From Neoechinorhynchus agilis (Eukaryota; Acanthocephala): DNA of 64,000 bases. Position numbers and translations under genes: made by a program. Numbering within the stretch: position 1 is the stretch's first letter; the number at the start of each line of letters is the position of its first letter. Shown here piece after piece: positions 1-11,851 of the stretch. The stretch is taken from NCBI GenBank assembly GCA_051530055.1, contig CM121342.1, forward strand, positions 12,090,001-12,154,000, written 5' to 3'. The notes under the pieces were generated by a model. It had not been told where the DNA came from, searched no databases, and saw nothing but the letters and a program-made list of their open reading frames with translations.

Positions 1-2515
1 GTTTTGCTTCTGAGCATTCTTTAGAATTCTTTAGATGATATGATGAATTTCTCAAAAATCTAACTTTCGTTCTACTGAACGAATGATGATATCGAGATTT
101 CTGATCTTAATTTTTAATAGAGTTGTTAGCGATTGAAGTTTCGGGCGACTTCTAACTTTTGTGCTATTTTATCCTTTAATCTGGTATGATTAAATGCGAT
201 CTTCGCGATGGTCTTCGTATTTATTGACGAACGATTTTCTTGTGAGCATTCTTTAGAATTCTTTGAGGTGCGATGATGAATTTCTCAAAAATCTAACTTT
301 CGTTCTACTGAACGAATGATGATATCGAGATTTCTGATGTTAATTTGTACTTGAATTCTTAGCGATTGAAATCTCGGGCTAATTCTCCTTTTTGTGATAT
401 TTTATCCTTTAATTTGCAGTGATGAAATGCGATCTTCGCGATGGTCTTCGGATTTATTGACGAAAGTTTTGCTTCTGAGCATTCTTTAGAATTCTTGGAG
501 ATGAGATGAGTAATTTCTCAAAAATCTAACTTTCGTTCTAGTGAACGAATGATGATATCGAGATTTCTGATCTTAATTTGTACTTGAATTCTTGGCGATT
601 GAAATGTCGGGCGAATTCTTCTTTTTGTGTTTTTTTATCCTTTAATTTGCTATGATGAAATGCGATCTTCGCGATGGTCTTCGGATTTATTGACGAAAGT
701 TTTTCTTGTGAGCATTCTTTAGAATTCTTTGAGATGAGATGATGAATTTCTCAAAAATCTAACTTTCGTTCTACTGAACGAATGATGATATCGAGATTTC
801 TGATCTTAATTTGTACTTGAATTCTTGGCGATTGAAATGTCGGGCGAATTCTCCTTTTTGTGCTTTTTTATCCTTTAATTTGCTATGATGAAATGCGATC
901 TTCGCGATGGTCTTCGTATTTATTGACGAACGATTTTCTTGTGAGCATTCTTTAGAATTCTTTGAGGTGCGATGATGAATTTCTCAAAAATCTAACTTTC
1001 GTTCTACTGAACGAATGATGATATCGAGATTTCTGATGTTAATTTGTACTCGAATTCTTAGCGATTGAAATCTCTAGCGAATTCTCTTTTTTTGCTATTT
1101 TATCCTTTAATTTGCTATGATGAAATGCGATCTTCGCGATGGTCTTCGGATTTACTGACGAAAGTTTTTCTTCTGAGCATTCTTTAGAATTCTTTGAGAT
1201 GAGATGATTAATTTCTCAAAAATCTTACTTTCGTTCTAGTGAACGAATTATGATATCGAGATTTCTGATCCTAATTTTTAATTGAATAGTTAGCGATTGA
1301 AATTTTTCGGGCGAATTCTCCTTTTTTGCTATTTTATCCTTTAATCTGGTATGATTAAATGCGATCTTCGCGATGGTCTTCGTATTTCTTGACGAACGAT
1401 TTTCTTGTGAGCATTCTTTAGAATTCTTTGAGGTGAGATGATGAATTTCTCTAAAAATCTAACTTTCGTTCTACGTAACGAATGGCGATTTCGATATTTC
1501 TGATCCTAATTTGTACTTGAATTGTTAGCGATTGAAATCTCGACCTTATTCTCCGTTTTGTGCTGTGAGATCCTATAATTTGCTTTGATGAAATGCGATC
1601 TTCGCGATGGTCTTCGGATTTATTGATGAAAGTTTTGCTTGTGAGCATTCCTTAGAATTCTTTGAGATCAGATGATGATATCGAGATTTCTGATCCTAAT
1701 TTGTACTTGAATTGTTAGCGATTGAAGTCTCGACCTAATTCTCCGTTTTGTGCTGTGAGATCCTATAATTTGCTTTGATGAAATGCGATCTTCGCGATGG
1801 TCTTCGGATTTATTGAAGATAGTTTTTCTTCTGAGCATACTTTAGAATTCCTTGAGATGAGATGATGAATTTCTCAAAAATCTTACTTTCGTTCTAGTGA
1901 ACGAATGGTAATATCGAGATTTCATATCCTAATCTGCACTTGAATTGTTAGCGATTGAAATCTCGGCGAATTCTCCCTTTTGTGATAATTTATCCTTTAA
2001 TTTGCTTTGATGAAATGCGATCTTCGCGATGGTCTTCGGATTTATTGAAGATAGTTTTGCTTCTGAGCATACTTTAGAATTCCTTGAGATGAGATGATGA
2101 ATTTCTCAAAAATCTAACTTTCGATCTAGTGAACGATTGATAATATCGAGATTTCTGATCTTAATTTGTACTTGAATTCTTGGCGATTGAAATGTCGTGC
2201 GAATTCTCCTTTTTGTGCCTTTTTATCCTTTAATATGCTATGATCAAATGCGATCTTCGCGATGGTCTTCGAATTTATTGACGAGCGATTTTCTTGTTAG
2301 CATTCTTTTGAATTCTTTGAGGTGAGAGGATGTATTTCTCGAAAATCTAACTGTCGTTCTAGTGAACGAATGATGATATCGAGATTTCGGTTCTTAATTT
2401 GTAATTGAATTCTTAGCGATTGAAATCTCGTGCGAATTCTCCCTTTTGTGATATTTTATCCTTTAATTTACTATGATGAAATGCGATCTTCGCGATGGTC
2501 TTCGGATTTATCGAC
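1..2515. repeat. 233-bp satellite tandem array
   Basis: About eleven head-to-tail copies. The anchor GCGATCTTCGCGATGGTCTT starts near 196, 429, 662, 895, 1127, 1361, 1595, 1785, 2017, 2250 and 2483, so the period is 232-234 bp except for one unit of 190 bp (1595-1785). Copies differ by scattered substitutions, with a second conserved block around the words CTAACTTTCGTTCTA and GAACGAATGATGATATCGAG. The array runs off the left edge of the window and fades after 2515. No convincing coding sequence is present; the open frame at 1451-1648 is a by-product of the repeat. Confidence 0.95.
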
Positions 2516-2785
2516 GTAATTTTTTCTTATGTGCATTTTTTAGAATTCTAAAGTTTCAAAAATTGAATGATACGACTTTTTTTATTATTAAAATTTCTCT
2601 CATTTTGCTTATTTTGTTGTCGGCTGGTATCTTTGGTGTGAGATGGTTGTGATAATATTTTTTGCCTTGTCAAATGGAATGTTTATGTTGTATGGTAACA
2701 TTTTCGAGTGTGCAAATCGCATTGATCTTACGTCACTCTAATTTGATGCTGATCTTCGTTTTTTCCAAAACAATTCTTTAAATGT

Positions 2786-2791
2786 TTTATT
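2786..2791 (-). promoter_or_regulatory. poly(A) signal AATAAA of the ZMYM-like gene
   Basis: AATAAA on the minus strand, about 50 bp beyond the stop codon of the ZMYM/QRICH1-like gene. Position and spacing fit a normal 3' end; the rest of 2516-2839 is AT-rich and shows no other feature. Confidence 0.45.
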
Positions 2792-2839
2792 CGTTTGAAA
2801 TCGACAACGCTAACTGTCGTTTGTTCCATTTCCGACCTG

Positions 2840-4339
2840 TTAGGCGGCTGTTGTCTGTCCTGCTGCTGTACTGCTTCCGCTTTGACTAGCAAAAGCGATT
2901 TCGAGTTCCGACATTTCCTTGATTAGTCTTGTTTGGAGCATCATTTTGGTTAGTGTCATCTCTGAAACGGCTTTGCTGGTGAACCAAATCGGTGATTCTG
3001 GCATAACGGACTTTTCGGGTTCTAAATAGATGCAATGTTCGGAATGCCGTAAAGATACTGGGCACTTGGAGATGTAGAATTCGAAAATGCGGCATGCGCA
3101 ATGCATGGCAAAGGATCGGTCTTCTATTTGTTCAAAGATAAGATCCGGGTCGCGCGTTGGATAATAGCGAATGAACCGCTGCCTGCTCACTTCCTTATAG
3201 TGCTGATTTTCATTATGACTGCTTTCACTTTCATTTAATTTTTGATCCTCGCTATCGATTGGTACGACCCATCGTTTTACATGACGGCGGACATTAGCGA
3301 AAGTGAGGTCGTAGTGATCCTGAATGTTAAGAATAAGAAAGCATTTGATGTTAATGTAAAACAAAGTATTCAGTAATGTTCTGGGTGAATGAGCGCCAAG
3401 CATATACGATTTCCATAAGATTTCTTCATTAATACGAGAATATACTCGATTGTCTCGAGGATCGATTTGAACAGTGCAATGTTGGATTCGATCAAAAACG
3501 AATTGTGAAAAAGCGTTGAATTCAGGATCGTACAGGATGTCTTCCTCCCTTCCGATCGATCTCAGAAAATAGTGAACACTAACAGATACGAAATAGAGAA
3601 CTTCTGGGGAGCACAGTGTTCCGTCGGATTTTTTCAGTTGGATAGCGAATCTAAGCAAAGATTTACTTAGCTGTTCAACACTGAACTCAGGGAATGTTTT
3701 TGGAATAGACGGATCCTTACGGCGGTAGGTTTGTACAAAACTCTGAAACAGCTGAGCGCCCAGTGTTAAGTTGTGCTCTTTATCGGTCGAAATGAAAAAT
3801 TCGTCGACCGAAGGAGGCATTTCTAACTGGTTTGGTAACCGTCGAGTTTCTACTGTACATTGTTCTTCTTTTTCTATTTCACTAAAGTGCTCACTTTGCT
3901 CTTCAGTTGGTTCATTTTTCACCGATCGATCGATTAGTTCTTTAAATCTTTTTTCTCCAACAGGTAGAAAGACCGGAATCGGCAATGGAATCGGCAAAGG
4001 GATTGGACGCGGTGTAAAGTATCGAAACATGCACATTGGAATGGGGACCGGAATACCAACGGGAAACGGAATAAATCCACCAATTCCATTGGACGTCTGA
4101 GTTCCCGTTTGACGAATATCAGGTTTATTCCATGAATGATCGATTTGGAGATCAATTGATCAATCACGATTACATGAAACATATCGACTCGAATGGCATG
4201 CAGACGTGTTCGTCTTCACATTACGACGAACTGCCAATTCAATGTGGCTACTTGAATGTATTGATACCGGCACATTCATATCAGGATTGTTCGCTCTGTC
4301 AGCCTCCAGACTTACCTTCTCCTGCTTTATTTCAGCCAT
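2840..4339 (-). CDS. ZMYM/QRICH1-like protein: C-terminal (DUF3504-type) domain without MYM fingers
   Basis: Two exons. Exon 1 (4316-4339) reads MAEIKQEK and ends in a consensus donor GTAAGT; the 219-bp intron ends in CTCAG; exon 2 (4096-2840) gives 418 residues, 426 in all. The N-terminal part holds alternating Pro/hydrophobic runs (FPVGIPVPIPM, then PIPLPIPLPIPVFLP), like the segment preceding the C-terminal domain of vertebrate ZMYM2-4 and QRICH1. The following domain carries RINEEILWKSYMLGAHSPRT and LLNTLFYINIKCF, the best-conserved core of that family. MYM zinc fingers are absent, so the architecture is closer to QRICH1 than to ZMYM2/3. Family members act in chromatin and transcription complexes; a nuclear regulatory role is inferred. 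Starting at the later Met (4036) would cut off half of the Pro-rich segment, so the spliced start is preferred. Confidence 0.8.
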
Positions 4340-4689
4340 TTAAAAGTGATGCTCCAAATAGAATTTTTAGCCGGAACATGACCGTATATGTCAACAATTC
4401 TTCTCGATTTATGACATCATCATTTTCATCTCTACCACACCTGTCTCAACTTTCCTTTTAGGCACGTCCCAGCTAATATCATATCTTTTAGATCTGTCAG
4501 TTTTCAAACTAAGGAGTCTGCATTAAGAGTGTTCTAGAATGTGATCAGGGTACAGTAGATGCCCGGATGTGTCAGAACTCTTGTTCATACTTTCCATCTG
4601 AATACATTCCCCACTTGATAGCCAAGCAACGAGGAGCCGATGAACAACTACGTACAGTGAGACCGTTCATTCCATAGCTTGGTCGAATC

Positions 4690-5075
4690 ACATAATAAAA
4701 ACACGTTTATTTCTTATGCGGTTGTTGATTTTGGAGTAAATTACGGGCCCGGTCGAGTTGGAAAGTCCGTTCTGGTGGGAACTGGTAGTAATTGTTTCCT
4801 GAGCGCTTGAAAAGTTGGTCTTTCTTTAGGTTCATTTCAAGTTCTGATATCCGAGAAGATTGGGCAGCATGGAAAAAGGAGTGTAGGTATAGGGAGGTTG
4901 TGTTAAGGATGAAAAAAATGGGAAGACTCGCCGACATACAAGAGAAAAGGCACGCCCGAACAAAGTTGCGTCCTCACCAAAGCCGACCACGAGGATATGG
5001 TGACCATTCGTCGTATAGAATCCATAGCCTAAAAAACACGTAATGAATGGAACCGGCTTGCCAGTAAGCATTAAT
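4690..5075 (-). mobile_element. 3' tail of a non-LTR retroelement (LINE family A)
   Basis: The minus strand encodes broken pieces (FSMLPNLLGYQNL; SRISELEMNLKKD) that recur at 57.9-58.1 kb, where they follow reverse-transcriptase C-terminal sequence. The similar shared ending YxxSFFxAxQSS is seen in LINE tails at 6.9, 9.5 and 10.8 kb. The 3' end lies near 4690 by an AATAAA-like A-rich stretch. This is a 5'-truncated, dead copy. Confidence 0.6.
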
Positions 5076-5574
5076 GAATACTGATGTATCTTTTACTTTT
5101 GGAGTTTGTTAATATAAAACGCAATTATTAAGTTTAATCGAGCTAATAATTCTTAGATATTGTCGTTCGTTTGTTTTACGATAATTGAATGTGACTTTCG
5201 TCTTTTAATTTTAACATTTTTTAAGATGTGCGCACAATTGAGATCTTTTATTCTCTTAAGTGGCCTAGCTGATAATCTCTGTGGTATAATTTAAAAAGGA
5301 CCACATTTTCCTCATTTTTAAAAGTTCTGAGTATGTGTTACTTTTTGTTTTCAAGTCAAATCCAATCGAAAAGTTCTCTCTGAGATTTCAAACAAATTAC
5401 TTAATTTTTAATGTTCTTAAGTCGATGTTAAATTATGTACCCACCCTCTCATAAACATTTTCAGTACGAAAATATCCTCTCTTACAAAGAAGTTGAATCA
5501 TTTTTCATACGAGCCTTATATCATGATGAGTAATCTATTCTGAAGCTTATAAGATCTTTTTTTGTTAATGTTAG

Positions 5575-5860
5575 AGAAAAACTAGAAATCCTGTTGAAGT
5601 CATGCGTAGAAGCTCTTCTGGCAACTTTTCTGCCTTACCCGCTGTATACCCTGGAATGTATTATGGTGGCTACCGTGGACAACATGGGCACCATGGACAC
5701 CACACCATGGGCACCATGGACAGAGATATCCAAGCTATGGATACTATCAAGGTTACAATTATCCGCGATATGGTTGCCAAACATACTCCTCACCTGGTCA
5801 GTATGGAGGGAATCAGGATGGATGCTCCATAACGTAATTGCCGAAATGCACGTATTTTAA
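5575..5860 (+). pseudogene. Gly/Tyr/His-rich protein exon, possibly frameshifted
   Basis: A 3' splice-site-like TTAATGTTAG precedes an open stretch reading RRSSSGNFSALPAVYPGMYY, then Gly/His repeats (GQHGHHGHH). Beyond a CACCAC/ACC microsatellite the sensible reading moves to another frame: HHGQRYPSYGYYQGYNYPRY and so on, to a stop near 5832. The two halves have the same Gly/Tyr/His composition, so a 2-nt slippage in the repeat is the simplest explanation. Low-complexity proteins like this are often secreted structural proteins in invertebrates, but no signal peptide exon was found. It could be a pseudogene or an assembly error. Confidence 0.35.
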
Positions 5861-6850
5861 AAATTCCAGAAATAAAAAAGGACAGCTGAAAATACTTATG
5901 CCTTACTTAAAAACTCGAGAGTTGTTTAATAAATCTTCCGATCAAGTCACCTGCAGTCGCCGTATGAATGTATTTTTTCAATTGTTCTCTCGCAACTGCA
6001 GGCAGAGCTCCGCCTCATTAGGCCCTACTTCACTGTGAGTCTTTTGGGAAATTACACTGCGCTAACATTAAAATGTCACAAAAAAATATGTTGAACAGCA
6101 CCGAAGGATTATTTTTTGGATAATATCAACCCATCTTCGAGTTATTTAAAATTATCGCAAAACTTATGAAACAACCTTCGTATATTCATCGACAATGCTC
6201 ATAAGACGAAAATTGGTTATTAGCTCAATTTCCAATCGCCTTTCCTTTCTTAAATCACCACGTATTCAACGGTGATTTATTAACTTTGTGCGACTGCATT
6301 GTTTTCGACATCACTGTTTGATTTCTTTAAGATGGTGCTTGAAAATCCCAATCTATCAAGATTTTCTCCTTTCATTAAATTTCTAATAAATGTGCAATCA
6401 AAAACATAGAAATCAAACATACTTCGCCATTCTGCATTCAAGATAATCTCTCGCTAATGATTTGCACTTTTCAAATTGATTTCTTGAGTCGGCCATGCAT
6501 TGAAGATACATCCTAGCATTTGATTTACATTGTCCTGTACTTTTTTAAATCATTTTTCTTATTATGAGCAAGAAGCGCACCCGATCGATCAAGGGGAAAT
6601 GATCCTCGTTCCGGTGGTTTTACTTTGCTTAGCTTTTGTCCGAATACAAATGATGACATCTCTAAAATGAAGAGGAACTTTATAAGTACGTAAAGTGTAG
6701 AAGTCTCCATAAGCATTAAAGAGATGCATTTCGACGTCGATTGAACTACAATGGCAAAGTCTCTGTGATTGCTCACATCTCATTTAGCAAAGGGGACCAA
6801 TATTTTAGCAAACACTTTAATTATATAATAAAAAGAGGAAAAAGCATAAG
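5861..6850. other. no recognisable gene
   Basis: About 1 kb of AT-rich sequence. Short open frames at 6525-6783 on the minus strand have no family signature. I see no RNA gene or repeat that matches elsewhere in the window. Confidence 0.4.
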
Positions 6851-6854
6851 TCAC

Positions 6855-7165
6855 CGAACCGTGTACCTTAGGTAAGTTGATTTTGGTTGGTTAATTTTGT
6901 ACTTGTTGGTTTCCGCTCTTTCCCCCGAATCAATTTGCATTTGGAGGATTGAGCAGTGGGGAAGAAAGATCGGAAGTAGAGATTTGCGCGAGGAACTGAA
7001 GGATGCGACGCAAGTGTTGTAAGTGTGAGCAAAAGGAGAAATTTGTGGTAGAAATTGAAGAGGAGGGAGAGAATGAAGGTGCTTTGAGTGTTTGTGAAAG
7101 ATTAGAGAGAGGTGTTTTTCTAAGGCAACAAGTTCGAAGGAGGTTCTCAATCTTTGGTGCGAAGA
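6855..7165 (-). mobile_element. LINE family A, 3' end of ORF2 (truncated copy)
   Basis: Minus strand reads FELVALEKHLSLIFHKHSKH then PPLQFLPQISPFAHTYNT, closely matching the plus-strand copy at 9.3-9.55 kb (EKHLSLIFHKHSKR, QFLPQISPFAHTYNT) and less closely the RT tails at 57.9 and 10.9 kb. In these elements this segment follows the reverse transcriptase. It ends by a sequence encoding SLLPIFLPHCSILQ. It abuts a retroelement-domain fragment at 7180, so one element inserted into or beside another. Confidence 0.65.
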
Positions 7166-7179
7166 TTCCGGTAGCGAGC

Positions 7180-7620
7180 AGGGTACCCGTCAATGGTTGC
7201 AAACAATCAGTTTGGGACTCACCCCTCGTCGCTAGAATTCATAACTCTTTAATTTCAGATTCTCGTGACCTGGTGAACCGAACTCGATTGTCGGCAATCT
7301 CTACAAGAGAATCGGGTGCTTGGCTCAACGCTCTCCCAATCGCTTCTGCGGGTGCCCTTCTCTCCGACGAGACAGTAAGGATCGCAGTGTCTCTGAGCCT
7401 TCGACGCCATCGTTTGTCGGCAATAAGGCGGGAGGTACTCACGACACGCCGAAGTGAACGTAATTCTTAGAATACTGTGAATGTGCCCAACATCCCAAAG
7501 ACTTTCAAACTTTGCCGACTCGAAGTCCATCGACGGTGTCACAATATTCCCGTGCCGAGGGAACGCAAATACCTTCTCTGGGACGCCATTCGCAGCCAGC
7601 AACATAAAAATTCGCCGCTC
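7180..7620 (+). mobile_element. Retroelement C-terminal domain fragment (copy 1)
   Basis: Plus strand reads VWDSPLVARIHNSLIS, RLSAISTRESGAWLNALPIA and LLSDETVRIAVSL, then with broken frames IPVPRERKYLLWDA. This matches the intact copy at 27.7-28.4 kb (SNESGAWLNVLPIGTLGT, DDETVRIAVALRLG, GKSLIWDATCVDS). The 5' reverse-transcriptase part is missing. Dead copy. Confidence 0.65.
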
Positions 7621-8149
7621 TTAAATAGAGGGAGAAGTATTTGTCGCCGAGCATCGCGAAAAGACCGAAAAAGCTGTAATTTGCGATGAGGGTAAGAGGG
7701 CCTACGAGTTCGGGGTCGGATTGAGGGGAAGAATTTCGAGGTAATTTCTCGAGATGTTAGCACGTCGCCGCTTTCGACGTCATTTTGTCAAAACGGCGCA
7801 AAGTTCAATTGTGAAAAATCCTTCAATGTATCTCTAACTCTTTATTGAACTCAGCTATTTTGTTTCTATGCCAACAAATCTTCGTTTTTCGACGAAACTT
7901 TTCCGTGGCAAAAATCACCATAATCATCTCTCAGCTCATCTAATCATGACATTAAAATTCTTTTTTGATTAGAGATGCATCCAACTAAGAGTAGACTTTC
8001 TCATCTGTATGATAAAATGAGAAAAGGAAATTAAATTGATATCATACAATTTCAATTAGTTAAAAATTCTTCCTTCTTAGTTTTAAGCCTTCCTTCTACC
8101 GCGAATCAAATCAGTGCAGCAGTCATCTCCTTAAGATGACGGTATTACC

Positions 8150-8450
8150 TAGCTGGATTGGAATATTCTAGCGGTCCTCCGTGATAGTCCCATACGTTTC
8201 TGATCTCGCTGATCAGTTTCAACGCCGGCTTTTACGGAGCCCTCCACTCCGAAGGGGTCAAAGTTAAAATTTGCGAGCAGCTCTATATTTTAGGCTGCTG
8301 TCGCCACTGATTCCGGACCCTTCCTCGTGGCGTTGGACTTGGCCAATGTTTCCGCGCAAATCGCGTCTCATAAGAGCCATTTTCCTCGGGTCCAAGGAAA
8401 AACAGTCACACCATCAGGACGCTTGTTATCTGATCTGTAAAAATTGGTAA
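8150..8450 (-). mobile_element. Retroelement C-terminal domain fragment (copy 2)
   Basis: On the minus strand the sequence reads KRPDGVTVFPWTRGKWLL followed by DPFGVE, matching the conserved block [20 protein letters not shown] and LPFGVETQG of the copy at 27.7-28.4 kb. Several in-frame stops show it is dead. Confidence 0.6.
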
Positions 8451-8699
8451 GCTATAATTTATTGGGAACATGAATCGAAGTCAGCGTTCGATGTTGGTTT
8501 CTGTGTTTCTCGGTAAACTTACTGCTGATCGGCTACACAATAACTCTAGTATGCCCTGAAGTAAAAAAAGTTAAATCTTCGTACCAAAGGGTCTAGAGGC
8601 TTATACTGTCATCAGCAATCGAAAGATTGCATTAAAAATGATCGGGCATGATGCGATTCGAAGCGTTTCGTCGTCCAACGGAGTTCAAAAATTGCGCTG

Positions 8700-9560
8700 A
8701 TAGAATCGCTTCAAGTTACATGCCAGACTCCTTTGTTGAGCGTGCGATCAGCTTCATCCGGAACTTCTCGTTCATTTTGCTTTTTGTGATTTGTTGACCA
8801 TTTGAGCTATCGGGAAATCCCATGATGACTCTTTGCTGTTCATTTCTGGTGCCTCGGATAATCCAGGTTTAGCCGACCAAACGAAAAGTGCGCTTGTCTT
8901 TTCACAAGTGATCACGGAATTATCACGACGCGCAATGTTAAGCGAAAGCTGCTCGCGAAAAAGGCTATCGAGTTTTTGACAACTCTTAGCTCGTGGAGAA
9001 GCTTCGGAATGTACAGGCAGTTTTTACTGTCTCGTGGTTTTTCAATTTCGAGGATCTCTCACAGAGCAGTCTTAGCTTTTCTCTATGCGAAATCACCATC
9101 GGTTATTGTTGTAAGTTGACCCATGCAGAAAAAGTGTGATTGAGCGTAGAGCTGATTTTAAATTCCTAAGTTTGCTCCTGCTGCTTTTTCCTAAAGGATG
9201 TCAAATCACAAGCTTTATCGTCGAATCTATCGATATCTAACCTTCTGCAAATTTTCTTCCAAACTATTCTAAAAACTTAAGACATTTCACAAGAGGTGCG
9301 CTCTAATCTGCCCCTCCGAAATCGCGTTCTTAGAAAAACACCTCTCTCTAATCTTTCACAAACACTCAAAGCGCCTTCATTCTCTTCCTCTTCTTCAATT
9401 TCTACCACAAATTTCTCCTTTTGCTCACACCTACAACACTCGCGTCGCCCCAACATTTTCCATCCTTCAGTTCCTCGCGCAAATCTCTACTTCCGATCTT
9501 TCTTCCCCACTGCTCAATCCTCCAAATGCGAATTGATTCGGAGGAAAGAGCGGAAAACAA
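8700..9560 (+). mobile_element. LINE family A, 5'-truncated copy
   Basis: Open stretches at 9296-9574 encode RKTPLSNLSQTLKAPS in one frame; the coding frame reads EKHLSLIFHKHSKR, QFLPQISPFAHTYNTR and ISTSDLSSPLLNPPN. It matches the 6.9-kb copy in inverted orientation. The upstream part (8.7-9.3 kb) contains broken coding-like sequence and its left limit is uncertain. Confidence 0.55.
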
Positions 9561-10272
9561 CAACTACAAATTAACCAACCAAAATCAACTAACGGACCAA
9601 AAACAATTCTACCACAAAAACGAAACAACTTTAAATATATGTTTGAACATAAAAATTCAAAACATCGTGAACCGGAGGAAAGACCAAACCTCACAAACTA
9701 ACAATCCCACCTACGAATGATTTCGCAGTCGTTGCAGAGGATGCGGTATACTACGTCGGAATTTATGTTTTGCTGAGGTTTTCTTTTGAGTATGTCAGTG
9801 ATAGTCGGAGATCTCTTGTGATATAGGCGAACGGTTATTTCGAATTTCCGAGGGTCCTGCGTATTACATTAGAGCAAAAATCATCAACGTATTCAGTTCT
9901 GATAAATGTCATTGCTGGGCTTTCCATGTGTCGATTGGGTCGTGTATAAAATAGTCGATGCACAATGAAATGGCCAACAAGATGGAAGGGAACAAAGCAA
10001 ACATTTCCCTCCAATTACCTGTATTTGACCTAAATGCACCCAGGGAGGGTTTCCGGGTCAAAACGAGCAATCATGTCGTGTGTGTTGTGACAAATTCCTC
10101 TGCAATTTTTAGATAGAATTGATAATGACTGATACAATCAGTCGAAATGTACATTCGTCTTTGACCTGGGAATGGTGGCTTCTGAGTTGGCATAGAATGC
10201 AACGAAACGACAAACATTGAACGTAGTGGCCGATAATAATAACACGTTTTATTAGAAGAAAGTCACAATGAA

Positions 10273-10298
10273 GAGAACCCATGTACATTTGGGTCCTC
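10273..10298 (-). repeat. LINE 3'-terminal hairpin (copy 1)
   Basis: Inverted repeat GAGGACCCA...TGGGTTCTC with an 8-base loop, near the 3' end of the LINE and about 30 bp before AATAAAACGTGTTATT. The same hairpin recurs at 29619 and 58316. In many LINE families a 3' stem-loop is what the reverse transcriptase recognises; that role here is inferred. Confidence 0.6.
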
Positions 10299-11851
10299 AT
10301 GCACACTCGAGAGAGAACAAATGGATCTTTGTTTCAGGAATAGATGTCCGGTTTGTCCATAGAAGCGCGCCGGCACTTCGGCGAATCCGGTCGAGAACTG
10401 GACGTCATGTCTGAAACTTTTCCAGCATCGTCCTTGATGTGTACGTATGCGCCGAGGAAGTCCATGGACAAAAATCGTTGACAAGATTCAATTTGCACTT
10501 GAAGCAACGTGGTTTATGAAATAACCTGCGAATGATTTTTGATCGATGACAATCGCGGGTTAATCCACAGATATGGAAAACTGAACGGTCTTTTCGTCAA
10601 GGTTTTACGGGGCCACACCATGTTCAAAGCACGACTGAGAGTGCCACAGCATAGGTTTGTGTTCAAAGACCAGGTAGAAATATCTATCTCCGCGGTACCA
10701 CTTATGTCCCGGACGGTTGAAAGGGGAAGGAATGGCGTTATCGCAGACGACGCGACGGCGAGTTCTGCCCCATGTATCTTTGGTTGCCGAAGTATAGTTG
10801 GTTGTGCTCTTTCCTCCGATTCAGTTACTATTTAAATATGACTGAGCAGCAGGAAAAAAGGAATGAAGGTGTTGGTTCGCGATTTGCGCGGTTTGAAGGA
10901 GGATGGCTTGCGCGTTCTATGAGGGTGGGTAATATGGGGAACGAGTCGCGGCGGATGGGACATCAGGCGTTTGCTCTGCTTTGTGAAAATTGTTAGGAGT
11001 GTCTTTCATGGACAGAAAATCACCGGAGCAAATTTTGACAGCTCTCTTATGGAAAACTTCTAGCTTGCGTAAATGTAAGCTAGATAAAATTTCGCTAGAT
11101 CTGATGGGATCACCCCAAAACGACGAAGGCGTTTTAAGAGGTAGGTCTTGAAATTATTTTTTCTGATGGCTAAAGAGACGTGGGAATGCCATTTTAGGTC
11201 TTGTTGGAACTGGAGGCCCAAAATTCGAAGGTTAGCGACGCGTTTTGTCGCATTCGGTAGATATGGTTGTGCGTAGAAAGACGGGTTTCCTTTAAGAGCC
11301 GGGATCATCGCAGACGATTTCGAGAAATTGATCGATAACTTCATGCCGTCGCAGAAATCGGAAATGTTTGAGATTTCAGCCAGGGTAACAGGCAGTGACT
11401 TGTTTGCCGGTACAATGGTGACTAGGGTTATGTCGTCGGCATACAGGAATAGACGGGTTTCGCTCGAGAGGAGTTTGAGTCTGTTAAGAAAGATGTTGAA
11501 GAGGAGTGGGGAAAGGATGGCTCCTTTTGGGACACCTTTTGATAGTAGCATGGTCTTTGAGGTGGCGGCGTTGCATTTTATGTATTGTGCTCGACTTGTC
11601 AAATATGAAAAGAGCCATCGAATTTTCCAAGCATCCAGTCCGAAATCGGAACAGGCTTCGATAAGCTTGTGATGTTAATCAACATTTTAGATGAGCGCGT
11701 CATAAATGCAGAGTAGAACATCTGTGGCTGAATATTTAGGGCGAAATCCAAATTGTTTAGCTAGGAGATTGGGGAGGAGGCTCGCTTTAAAGCATTTTTC
11801 AAAGACTTGGAGAGCGCGGGAAGGATAGAGATGGGGCGAAAAAATGACGAG

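Noticed and set aside
1451-1648. Open frame inside the satellite
   Set aside because: Produced by the 233-bp repeat; not kept in the other units.
1-2515. CRISPR array
   Set aside because: The repeats are contiguous 233-bp units without unique spacers, in a eukaryotic genome.
4132-4676. Possible plus-strand gene (frame 4132-4461 plus a piece ending RTVRPFIP near 4676)
   Set aside because: Overlaps the first exon and intron of the ZMYM-like gene in antisense, has no recognisable domain, and its proposed splice is weak.
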